A stretch of DNA of 64,000 nucleotides from Trichuris trichiura (lineage: Eukaryota; Nematoda; Enoplea; Trichinellida; Trichuridae): the NCBI GenBank assembly GCA_037903355.1, contig JBAJFE010000027.1, forward strand, positions 496,001-560,000, given 5' to 3'. Positions 24,290 through 34,844 of this stretch are shown here, one piece after another. Below the pieces are notes generated by a model. That model was not told the origin of the DNA. It worked only from the letters and a program-made list of their open reading frames with translations, and made no database searches. How positions within the stretch are numbered: the stretch's first letter is position 1; every line of letters starts with the position of its first letter. Both the position numbers and the translations under genes were made by a program.

Positions 24290-24415
24290 CATTAGAGGAC
24301 ATTTTTACGAGAATGGTGCACTTCCCGTTGCCCCGTTCTTCGTCCTTAGAGGATATTTTTGCGAGAATGGTCAACCGCGCACGACCTTAGAGGATATTTT
24401 TGCGAGAATGGCCAA
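24290..24415 (+). repeat. local triplication inside a satellite monomer
   Basis: The short stretch TTAGAGGATATTTTTGCGAG, or a close variant, occurs three times at about 24292, 24348 and 24387, where other monomers have it once. The second and third copies are nearly identical, so this change is younger than most monomer divergence. Confidence 0.8.
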
Positions 24416-27400
24416 CTTCCGGTTGCCCCGTATTTCCAGCCTCGCACAGCCACAAAGCGAACGATGTGGCAGCATTCCTCGAGCGCTGATGGATGAATAA
24501 ACTCTCTATCTGTGTGAAAACGCGAAGGCAAAGACACGCTTCCTCCGTCCACGGAACACGTTTGATCATAAATTGACTACGCGGATGCCCTGTGCTGCAA
24601 AGGTGCAGCAGTGTTCCAACTCTGAAACGCTAACTTCTTTTCCGTCCAGCGCACCTGGGAATTGCGTATTCCTAAATCACTCCTCGATGCAGCCGGCAGT
24701 TTGTGGCATTCCTATGCGGCCTTCTGCCAGCAGTCTGCAGAAACATTGCTTGATTTCGTCCTCCTTCGTCGTGGCTCCGACGACCTCCAGCTCTACAGCT
24801 CTGGAACCGCAATAGTATCTCCTTGGTGCTCCGCGTTTGGTCAGTCACAGCTTATCGTTCTGTGGGTAGAAGCGAAGCAGGTGTCGCACACGACACGACG
24901 TCAGGCGACACTAGCCTAAATTTTGATTAATTTCGTCCACTCTCCTATGCGCTAACAACGTCCAGAATTGGCACAACCGTTGGGTAACGTTCTCTCGGCA
25001 GCAGACCGCGGATAATTGTTTAATATATGCTCCGTGCTAAAAGAAAAACGCAAGTCTGGCTGGCCTCTTCCCCTGACCACCACGCAGTTTTCATCAAAGC
25101 TCAGCAAAGTCACCAACTTGTCTTGCTCTCAGCGGTACCCACATCTTGCTCCAGCGATGGACACCATTACGGCCTTAGCGTCTAGGGTGGGCCTTATAGC
25201 TAAGAAGGATCGATGCTGCTACGCACAAGGATACGACGATGCACACGTAATCGTTCATTTGGGCGACATGGTGCCCCCTGGATCAATTATATGATGTTCA
25301 CTGTGCAGGCCAGATTATGTGGAAACGGCCAACTGACAGAGGGCGCGTCCTTGCCGCTATTGCCGATAAACGAACCGTTCACGTATGCAGACACGAATAA
25401 ACATTGTTTTCTTCTACTCCCAAAATGGATAATGTGGGAACGGGAGGGTAGGGCTCTGCGAACTGATCTCCTATCGAACGAATGTGCGTAACGCCTGCCC
25501 CGTTTTCCACAGAACATGGCCTCTTGCCCACTTCTTTATCAAATTTTAAAATTCCTGTTCGATCATCAGCGTGATGGTTATCCGCTACCGAGCGCTAAAC
25601 ATCTTTGAGTGCGCTGCTGTGGCGAACGGTTTCGTTTCTTTCCTTCCCTGTAAAAACAGCATGAGCACTGGAAACTGAACGCACCGCGGACGACGTTAGA
25701 TTATATTCTTGCGCGAATTGTCCACTTCGGGTTGCCCCGTATTTCGAGCTTTGCACACCCGCACAGCGAACGATGTGTCCGCACTCTTTGAGCGCTGGTG
25801 GTTGAAGAAAGTCTCTATATGGGTGAAAACACGATGGCAGAGACCTGCTTCCCCCGTCCAGGGAACAAATCTGCTCGTAAATTGACTACGCAGACGCCCC
25901 CGTGCTTCGAAAGGGCACCAGTGTTTCCACTCGGAAACGCTAACTTCTTTTCCTTTCGGCGCAACTGGGAACTGCATTTTCCTTAATCACTCTTCGAATC
26001 AGCCCGCAGTTTGTGGTATTCCTATGCGCCCTTCCGCCAGCAGTTTTCAGAAACACTGTTTGATTTCGTCCTCCTTGTTCTTAGCACCGACGACCCCTAG
26101 CTCTGCAGCTCACGAACCGAATAGTATCTCCTTGGTCCTCAGCATTTGGTCAGTCACTGCTTATCGTTCCGTGGGTAGAAGCGAAGGAGGTGTTACACAC
26201 GACACGACGTCAGCCGACACTACCCTAAACTTTGAGTAATTTCGTAAGCTCTCCTAATAGCTAACGACGTCCAGAATTGGCACAACCGTTCGGTAAAGTT
26301 CTCTCGGCAGGAGACGATGGATAATTGTTTAATATATGCACCGTGCTAAAAGAAAGACGCAAGTGTCCCCTGAGCACCAAGCAGTTTTCACCAAGGCTCA
26401 CCAATGTCGTCCACTCGTCCAGATCTGGGCGGGATCCAAATTTTGGTCCAGCCAAGGACAGCATTCCGTCCTTAGCCTCTAGGGTGGGCCAAATAGTTAG
26501 GAGGGAACGGTGCTGCTGCGCAGAAGAATACGACGATGCACATGCATCCGTCCATTCAGACGACGTGGTGCCCCCTGGATCAATTATGAGATGTACACTG
26601 TGCGGGCACGATTATCTAAAAAAGGACCAACTGATGGTGGGCGCGTCGTTATTGCTATTGTCGATAAACGAACCGTTCCCTTACGTCGACACGAATGAAC
26701 TTTGTTTTCTTCTACACCCAAAATGGAGAATGTGAGAACGGGAGGGTACGGCTCTGCGAAGTCATGGCTTATCGAGGGAATGTGCGTAACTCCTGCCCCG
26801 TTTTTCACGGAACATGGCCTCTTGCCCACTTGTTTGTCAAATTTGTAAAGTTCCTGTTCGACCATTACCGTGGTTATCCGCTACCGAGCGCTAATTATTT
26901 TTTGAGTGCGGTGCTGCCCCGAACGATTTCGTTTCTTTCCTTCCCAGCAAAACACCGCAAGCACTGGAAACTGAACGCACCGCGAACGACCTTAGAGGAT
27001 ATCTTTGCGAGAATAGTCCACCTCTGGTTGCCCAGAAGTTTTAGCTTTGGACAGCCTCGAAGCGAACGATGTGTCTGCATGCTACGAGCGCTGATGGTTG
27101 AAGAAACTCTCTATATGAGTGAAAACAGGAAGGCAGGAAGCCGCTTCCCCCGTCCAGGGAACAATTCTGCTCGTACATTGAATACGCGGACGCCCCTGTG
27201 CTTTGAAGGGGCACCAGTGTTCCCACTCAGAAACGCTAGCTTCTTTTCCGTTCGGCGCAACTGTGAGTTGCATATTCCCCAATCACACTTTGACGGAGGC
27301 CGCAGTTTGTGACGTTCCTATGCGCCCTTCTGCCAGCAGTTTTCAGAAACATTGTTTAATTTCATCCTCCATCCTCTTGGCTGCGGCGACCTCCAGCTCT

Positions 27401-27790
27401 ACAGCTCTGGAACCGCACTAGTATCTCCATTGTTCTTCGCGCTTGGTGAGTCACAGCTTATCGTTCCGTGGGTGGAAGCGAAGCAGGTGTCGCACACGAC
27501 ACGACGTCAGGCGACACTAGCCCAAACTTTGAGTAATTTCGTCCACTCTCCTACGCGCTAACAACGTCCGGGAGTGGCACAATCGTTGGGTGACGTTCTC
27601 TCCGCAGCAGATTGTGCATAATTGTTTGATATAAGCACCGTGCTAAAAGAAAGACGCAAGTGTAGCTGGCGTCATCGCCTTAGCAGCAAGTAGTTTTCAC
27701 CAAGGCTCACCAATGCCGTCCACTCTTGCAGATGTGGGCGGGATCCACATTTTGGTCCGGCCAAGGACACCATTCCGCCTTTATCCTCTA

Positions 27791-27795
27791 GGGTG
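27791..27795 (+). repeat. left target duplication of BEL-2
   Basis: GGGTG here and GGGTG at 33896-33900 flank BEL-2 perfectly. The intact satellite reads CTAGGGTGGGCC at this place. Confidence 0.95.
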
Positions 27796-28205
27796 TGTCG
27801 TTGCTTGATCGAAAGCGCAAGCTTGTACTTCCGCATTCCTTTCTCGGAGCAAACGATACATCATTCCCATGCTCCTGTCAGTCTCCCGCCGTGGGCGCGC
27901 CCTTATACGCATTTGGTGAACAACGTCGGCTGGCGCGCACATTTCCGGTTTTTGAATCCGGTTTTCACCGATGACAAATGTTCAATGTTTCCAAGGCCGC
28001 CCGGATACCAGGGCTGTTTTCATTCTTTCCCGTTACCGTTACGTGTGCGGCCGTATCTCAGTCCGTTTCGCTCTGCCCCTCCGTTGTCGTCACCGTTCCG
28101 TTACTTCCGTACCGTTGCACATTTGTGTTTACCTTTGTATAGCTGCCGTTCATTATTAAACGGCATCGTTGCTGAGAATCCGAGTTTTCTGACGCAGCAA
28201 CGACA
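27796..28205 (+). repeat. BEL-2 5' LTR
   Basis: 410-bp direct repeat of 33487-33895, starting TGTC and ending ACGACA. Confidence 0.96.
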
Positions 28206-28207
28206 TA

Positions 28208-28225
28208 TGGCCCTCCTTTGCGGAT
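28208..28225 (+). promoter_or_regulatory. BEL-2 candidate primer-binding site
   Basis: TGGCCCTCCTTTGCGGAT begins two bases after the LTR, the expected place and with the expected TGG. The priming tRNA is not identified. Confidence 0.55.
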
Positions 28226-28254
28226 AATTTGAAATTTTCCCCCGTTCTCGTTCC

Positions 28255-31200
28255 GTGCATCCGAGAGAATCACGGACTGCCGTCAGCTCTCCTGTCGTTT
28301 CTAGTGAGAACGGTAGGAGCACAAGGGAAGAGTTAGCACGCATGTGCGAGCTCCTAAGCAATCTCACAGAGAAGCTGGACCGCATAGCACTTGGCCCGGT
28401 GCCGAGTAGTCGTCATGAAAAACCAATTTCACGGCAGACCGCTGATAACGCTACCGTTATTGGAACAGCAGAAAACAAAATTTTCAGCGCTGGCGGCGCT
28501 TCTGTTCAAGTCGATCAGACGTGGTTCTGCCCGATTACGTCTAATACACCCAGCGGTGGGCATGGTCCGAACCCATGGCTGCAGAAACTTGTGCCAGCAG
28601 CTAACATCGAAATATTCGATGGGGACCCAAAGAGTTGGCCCCGTTTTATAGCTGGCTTCAAGTCGATGGTTCACGATACATTATCCTCCGATGTAGACCG
28701 CCTGGCCGTATTGGCGCAATTACTGTCCCCTCGCCTTCGTGAAGGTTTTGCAGGGATGTTGTCTACGCCTACGATGTACCGTGAAGTGCTACAAGAGCTG
28801 CAGAATCTATATGGCGACCCAGCGACCGCCGTCCAGTCTCATGCCCTGGCTTTGACCGGCATAGAACCTCTACGGTCAGAGTCTTTAACAGAGATGGAGC
28901 GATTCTATTTACAAGTGAATGGGCCGGTCACTGTACTGGAAACGAATCAGCGTCATCATGAGTTGAATTCTGTCGTCTTGGTTAGCCAGGTTTCCAGTAA
29001 GTTAACTTGAAACCTACGAGAGAAATGGGCACATCAGGTCCGCTTGCGCTCGCCCGTGGCATTAAATCTCCGCCATTTCGTCAACTGGTTCAAGGAATTG
29101 GTGATAGAGAAGCGTCTGTTAAGCAGCTTCGCAAATCACGAACAGAACGTCATGGCAACAGCGTAGTCTGGGAGGCGCCGGGGAGCTCCTAAAATGATGA
29201 CGGAGTCAAAAGGCGTTAGGACGACCGCTGTATCGCCGTTGCGTCAATGTACTGCCTGCGACGCGGATTTTCACGGTATCACTTGTTGTCCCGCGTTCCT
29301 GGGAATGAACATAACTGAGCGTCTGGCAGTTGTTCGCAGTGGCCGACTGTGTATCCGTTGCCTCAAGCCAGGTCATGTAAAACAGAACTGCAGGTCAGTG
29401 AAAAGGTGCTCAGTGACCGGGTGCAGAGGGTCCCACCATCCCCTCCTTCATGGGGCACCTCGCATTTACCCAGTCAACTCGGCTAACGAAGACTCGCCTT
29501 CCGCAGAAAACCAAGAGCGGGTCAACGCGTCAATCCACTCTGCCGCGGTGACTATTCAAGCAAACAGTTATCACGTTCTTTGTGCTGTGGTACCGGTAAA
29601 GGTGTCCTTTGGTTCTAATGCGTGTCGTACTTTCGCTCTACTGGACAGTGGAGCAGAAGTGTCTGTCATGTCGGAAACGTTGTCGAGAAGACTGAAAATG
29701 ACCGGCCTGAAGCGGTCGCTCAATATCCGCACGATTAGTGGAGTGTCACAAGTGACCGCAGTCGAATCTGAATGTGTTATTTCCGCCGAAGACGGATCTA
29801 ACTCCTACCATGTGGATCCAGTTATCGTGGTACCAAAGCTGAATTTGGCTCTGCGTTGCTCTTCCCGAAAAGATATCAAATCTAAGTGGATGCATCTAGC
29901 TGATCTCCCACTTTATGACGTAACTGATGAAGACGTCGAGTTACTAATCGGAATGAATGTCCTTCTAGCCCATCGTCATTACGACATAAGAACTCCGCAA
30001 TCCGGTTCCTACGGGCCGGTCAGTGTCAAAACTCCCTTCGGGTGGACAGTAGTCGGACGAGTGCCTGCCATAGAGCAGTGCCTCGAACCAGGCGTTGGTC
30101 ATGTCAGCATTATGCGTCATCAGTGCACGCCCGTCTCAGGGACTGACCAACTGAAACGGGAGATCGAACGTTTTTGGGCCATTGAATCCTATGGTCACCC
30201 AGTCAAGGAGAGGCTCTCGCCAGAGGACGAAGTAGCGATTGACATGCTGCACCGTTCGACCCGGTTTACAAACGGCCGGTATGAAGTGGGAATGTTGTGG
30301 AAGTCGTCACAAATCACGCTGCCCGACAACAGGGCCGTGATATTGCGCCGGTTCTATAGGTCCGAACGCCGACTGATAAAGGAACCTTGGCTAGCCAAGG
30401 CGTATACGGAGGCGATAGAGGAATCCATGCGACTCGGTCATGTCGAAAAAGTTGACGAAAATGTACCAGATAGCACAGCGGGTCGAACTTGGTTCTTGCC
30501 TCATCATGCCGTAATCCCTGCGCAGAAACCCGGAAAGATCCGGGTCGTCTTTGATGCGTCCGCTCGTCACAAGGGCGTATCGCTAAATGACTGCTTACTG
30601 AAAGGCCCGGATTTGTTGGTAGAATTAACCGGCTTGTTGTTGCGATTCCGACAGGGCAAGGTACCACTTTCGGCCGACATCGAAAAGATGTACCACCAGG
30701 TTGAAGTCCCGCTCACAGACCGTTCGGCATTGCAATTCTTTTGGAGAACCCCCGGATCAAGAAAGTCCCCAGAAGTCTACCGAATGCGAGTGCTCATCTT
30801 CGGTGTAACGTGTTCTCCTACCTGTTGCATGTACGCTCTACGCCAAGCGGCGGAGACTCATCGGAAGGAATACCCGCTGGCCGCAGACCGAATTTTGCAT
30901 AACATGTATGTCGACAATTTACTCGACTCTGTTGATACCGTACAGGAAGCGCGGCAAATGTACCAACAACTCGTGACAATACTAGGTGCCTCAGGCTTTC
31001 GACTGAGACGGTGGGCCTCTACTGCTCGAGAGTTGCTTGAGAACATTCCGACGAGCGAAAGAGCAAACCAACAAATCAGCTTAACTGGAGAAGCGTTAGG
31101 AACCGAGAAAGTTTTGGGCCTCATATGGGATTGTGAAAGAGACGCCTTTTTTTAACTGGTCGAAACCAGATCCCTGCCCCCAAACGAAAAGACAGCTCCT

Positions 31201-33406
31201 GAGCATGGCGGCACGCACGTATGATCCCCTTGGGTTTCTAAGCCCGCTTACAATTGTCGCTAGAATTCTGCTTCAAGAACTATGGGCTGCGAGATATGGC
31301 TGGGACGACGATGTGAATGAAGGCGTACTCGCCAAATGGAATACGTGGTTATCAGACATGGAACGTCTCCCGTCAATTTCGATACCGCGTTTTATGGGTA
31401 TGACGGATGGTTCAGGCTCGCTCCACGTCTTCTGCGATGCCAGTGAGAGTGCCTACGGTGCAGTAGCATATTACCGTGGCGAAGAGAGCGGAAGAAACAG
31501 GTTCATATCTTTCGTTATGGCCCGTTCTAAAGTAGCACCACTACGGCGATTGACAGTTCCCAGACTTGAACTACAGGGAGCAGTCCTGGCAACAAGAATG
31601 GCGGCCGCAATCACACGCGAACTAAATCTGAACCTTGATGCAGTAACGTTTTGGACTGACTCTCAAGTGGTTTTACACTGGCTGAAATCAAATGGAAGAC
31701 GTTTCTGTACCTTCGTGGAGAACCGAATATCAGAGATTCTCGACATGGTTCACTCGAATCAGTGGAGATTCGTCCCCGGAAGGGATAATCCAGCGGATGT
31801 TTTATCGCGTGGCACCACTCTTGAGAGGCTGAAACGGAGTTCATGGTTCTCAGGGCCGTCATTCTTATCCAAGAATCCGTCTGCATGGCCTATAGAGGCG
31901 CCAGGACTCGGCAACGTGCCCATCGCGGACCTGGAAATGGTGCACTCATCGCTCTACATTGGCGCTTGTAATGCTCCCTCTGATAACGTAATTGTGCAGT
32001 TGGTGCATCGCTCATCCCAACTTCAACGCCTCATGCGCATCGTAGCCTGGGTTCGCCGAGCTGCTGTCCTATTCCGTTCCTCCACGGTTTGTCACCCGAA
32101 GGGCATACTATCTGGAAGAGAATTGATTGACGCGTGGAAAACGTGCGTGAAAGGCGTTCAAGGTCATTGCTTTTCTACAGAAATAAGTTGCCTGAGGAGG
32201 AACGAACCTTTACAGCGCAATAGCAGATTGCGCACGTTAAACCCGTTCATGGATGAAGTGGACATCCTTCGTGTAGGTGGACGCCTGCATTTGGCACACC
32301 TTCCATTCGAAGTGAAGCATCCGCCTATTCTTCCGTCAAGACACAGTTTGTCCGTTATGCTTGTTGAACAGGCCCACGCTGATCAGGGTCACTCTGGGAT
32401 TGAAGACACCATGGCGGAAGTACGGTCGCGGGCATGGGTGATAGATCTGCGAGCACTAGTCAGAAGCGTAGTGTCCAAATGCGTCATCTGCCGCAGACAA
32501 ATAGGCGTACCTCCTAAGATACCCATCTCATGGCTCCCGAAGGTCCGAGTTCAAAAAACGATGCAAGTATTTGCAAAGACTGGAGTCGATTTTTTTGGAC
32601 CGTTTTTTGTTTCCGTGCGTCGTTCGACTGAAAAACGGTGGATCTGTCTGTTCACCTGCCTAGCTGTGAGGGCCGTGCATTTGGAGGAGTGCTTCGGACT
32701 AGACGGTGACTCGTTCTTATCCGCGCTCAGGCGGTTCACAGCGCGTCGCGGCACGCCAGCTGTGTGTATTTCGGACAATGGCATCAATTTCGTCGCCGGC
32801 GAACGGGCCCTTAGAGGTGTCAAAACGTTGAACACCTCAAATGTAGAGGAGTTCATGGCGGAAAGAAACATCGAGTGGCGTTTCAATCCTCCGGGGGCGC
32901 CAAACTTCGGCGGCTCCTGGGAACGCCTAATAGGCTGTGCCAAACGGGCACTTGCCGTAGTCCTTAAAGGGAGACCGGTCCCTGAAGAAGTTTTCCAAAC
33001 CGTAGTAGTGGAAGTAGAAGGACTGTTGAACGGACGCCCGTTAACACACGTTAGCTCCGACTTAAGAAACGCCGAACCTTTAACGCCGAATCACTTTTTG
33101 CTTGGCCGTCCCTACGCATCCCTTCCCGCGACGTTGTTTGAAGATGACACCACTATCTCGAGAAAACGGTGGAAGACATCTCAGCTACTCGTGGATAACT
33201 TCTGGTGCCGATGGGTAAGAGAGTACCTGCCATTTCTTGCATCCCTGCACAAACATCAGCGGTCCCACAAACAACTAAAAGAAGGCGATGTCGTCCTAGT
33301 GGTCGACCCAAACAATGCCCGCGGCACGTGGCCTATGGGACAGATTGTAAAAACGTACCCCGGCCCAGATGGGATCGTCCGTGTCGTAGACGTAAAATCC
33401 AACTGA
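28255..33406 (+). pseudogene. BEL-2 gag-pol polyprotein with two stops, one frameshift and YVDN active site
   Basis: One frame runs from 28255 (GTG; the first in-frame ATG is 28342) through Gag. TGA at 29008-29010 stands where TGG would read LTWNLREKW, and TAG lies at 29164-29166. After these come the zinc knuckles (CTACD at 29248, then [14 protein letters not shown]) and the protease (D-S-G at 29644-29652). The RT has YVDN instead of YVDD at 30907-30918, so the second active-site aspartate is lost. A run of seven T at 31147-31153 shifts the frame; six would keep it open. The rest, to TGA at 33404-33406, is intact. It includes RNase H (FCDASESAYGA, D at 31436), the H2C2 integrase zinc region near 32370-32500, catalytic D (32588), D (32774) and E (32921), and the DUF5641-type tail. 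Confidence 0.95.
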
Positions 33407-33476
33407 GGAACGATGAGACGACCGACCTCCAGATTGATCAAGCTAACTTCCCCAGTTTCAAACACCCCTGAAATCG

Positions 33477-33486
33477 CCGGGGAGGA
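33477..33486 (+). promoter_or_regulatory. BEL-2 polypurine tract
   Basis: CCGGGGAGGA directly precedes the 3' LTR. This is the position and composition expected of the plus-strand primer. Confidence 0.75.
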
Positions 33487-33895
33487 TGTCTTTGCTTGAT
33501 CGAAAGCGCAAACTTGTACTTCCGCATTCCTTTCTCGGAGCAAACGATACATCATTCCCATGCTCCTGTCAGTCTCCCGCCGTGGGCGCGCCCTTATACG
33601 CATTTGGTGAACAACGTGGGCTTGCGCGCACATTTCCGGTTTTTGAATCCGGTTTTTACCGATGACAAATGTTCAATGTTTCCAAGGCCGCCCGGATACC
33701 AGGCCCGTTTTCATTCTTTCCCTTTACCGTTACGTGTGCGGCCGTATCTCAGTCCGTTTCGCTCTGCCCCCCGTTGTCGTCACCGTTCCGTTACTTCCGT
33801 ACCGTTGCACATTTGTGTTTACCTTTGTATAGCTGCCGTTCATTATTAAACGGCATCGTTGCTGAGAATCCGAGTTTTCTGACGCAGCAACGACA
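33487..33895 (+). repeat. BEL-2 3' LTR
   Basis: 409-bp direct repeat of the 5' LTR, followed by the GGGTG target duplication at 33896-33900. Confidence 0.96.
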
Positions 33896-34515
33896 GGGTG
33901 GGCCAAATAGTTAAGACGGAACGATGCTGCTAAGCAGAAGAATACGACGATGCACATGTAATCGTCCATTCGGACGACCTGGTGTACCCTGGATCAATTA
34001 TGTGATGTTCCATATGCAGGCAAGATTATGTAAAAAAGACCAACTGATGGAGGGCCCGTCGTTATTGCTATTGTCGATAAACGCACCGTTCCCCTACGTC
34101 GACACGAATAAACTTTGTTTTCTTCTACAGCCAAAATGGATAATGTGAGAACGGGAGGGCACGGCTCTGCGAAGTCATGCCTTATCGACGGAATGTGCGT
34201 TACTCCTGCCCCGTTCTCCACGGAACATAGCCTCTTGCCCACTTGTTTATCAAATTTGTAAAGTTCCTGCTCGACCATCACCGTGAAGGTTATCCGCTGC
34301 GGAGCGCTGAACATCTTTAGGTGCGCTGCTGCGCCGAGCGATTTCGATTCTTTCCTTTGTTGCAAAAACACCACAAGCACTGGAAACTGAACGCACCGCG
34401 GTCGACCTTAGAGGATATTTTTGCGAGAATGGTCGACTTCAGGTTGGCCCGTATTTCGAGCTTCGCACAGCCGCACAGCAAACGATGTGTCGGCATTCTT
34501 CCAGCGCTGAAGGAT
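33896..34515 (+). repeat. 1.31-kb tandem satellite array, segment 4
   Basis: About 620 bp, less than half a monomer, that continues the monomer cut by BEL-2. It runs up to the insertion point of element B, which lies in the GCGCTGATGGTTGAATAA region of the unit. No gene is supported. Confidence 0.95.
34499..34515 (+). repeat. left flanking duplication of element B
   Basis: TTCCAGCGCTGAAGGAT here matches TTCCAGCGCTGATGGAT at 39022-39038 at 16 of 17 positions. A normal monomer has it once, so it reads as a long target duplication of about 17 bp. Confidence 0.65.
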
Positions 34516-34516
34516 T

Positions 34517-34544
34517 CATAATGTAAAAGTTTTATTACGGAAGT
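34517..34544 (+). repeat. left inverted arm of element B
   Basis: The 28-bp arm starting CATAATGTAAAAG is the reverse complement of 38962-38989 except for one base. Confidence 0.9.
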
Positions 34545-34673
34545 ATTCGCGTTTAATGTGCTAAATAAATCCGGAGCTTTCGTGTGGACTGAGGCCCATC
34601 TGCAGCGGTTGTGAGTTACGGATGCAACTTGTGCGCGTGACTTGAGTCTTCTGTTGTTTTCATGGTTTTAAAG

Positions 34674-34678
34674 CGGGT
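34674..34678 (+). repeat. left target duplication of BEL-3
   Basis: CGGGT here and CAGGT at 38916-38920 flank BEL-3 (4 of 5 match), consistent with the 5-bp duplication of BEL/Pao after later mutation. Confidence 0.7.
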
Positions 34679-34844
34679 TATTCACAACAAAATTCGAATT
34701 TGACTGTGAGACTAACAATAACGCAGCTTCCGACTGACCGTTTATTGAGTCTACAGAGTCTCTAACAACGTGTCGTTATGCGGTATAATGTGCAGGTACA
34801 GATGGACTCCCTGCTCATCATTAGTTCCAGCTTCAGCCGGAACA
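34679..34844 (-). repeat. BEL-3 3' LTR
   Basis: 166-bp direct repeat of 38750-38915. The last bases on the minus strand have diverged from the expected ...CCAACA. On the minus strand it holds CAATAAACGG, a possible poly(A) signal, also present in the other LTR. Confidence 0.9.

Larger units (their letters stand above)
23663..27795 (+). repeat. 1.31-kb tandem satellite array, segment 3
   Basis: The monomer interrupted by BEL-1 resumes at exactly the next satellite base. Landmarks fall near 24511, 25819 and 27115. The segment ends at the GGGTG target of BEL-2 (27791-27795). It contains a local triplication near 24290-24415. No gene is supported. Confidence 0.95.
27796..33895 (+). mobile_element. 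BEL-2: young but inactivated BEL/Pao LTR retrotransposon
   Basis: The 6.1-kb element has LTRs of 410 and 409 bp (TGTC...ACGACA) that differ at about 8 positions and one 1-bp indel (about 2%, by eye), plus a perfect 5-bp target duplication. One long gag-pol frame carries all BEL/Pao domains. It is a lineage different from BEL-1 and BEL-3: LTR length, LTR sequence and protein sequence all differ. Two in-frame stops, a one-base frameshift and an altered reverse transcriptase active site show that this copy cannot complete a cycle unaided. Confidence 0.96.

Noticed and set aside
28058..28385. Antisense open frames across the BEL-2 LTR and gag start
   Set aside because: They are shadows of the LTR and of the plus-strand gag frame and recur in the other LTR.
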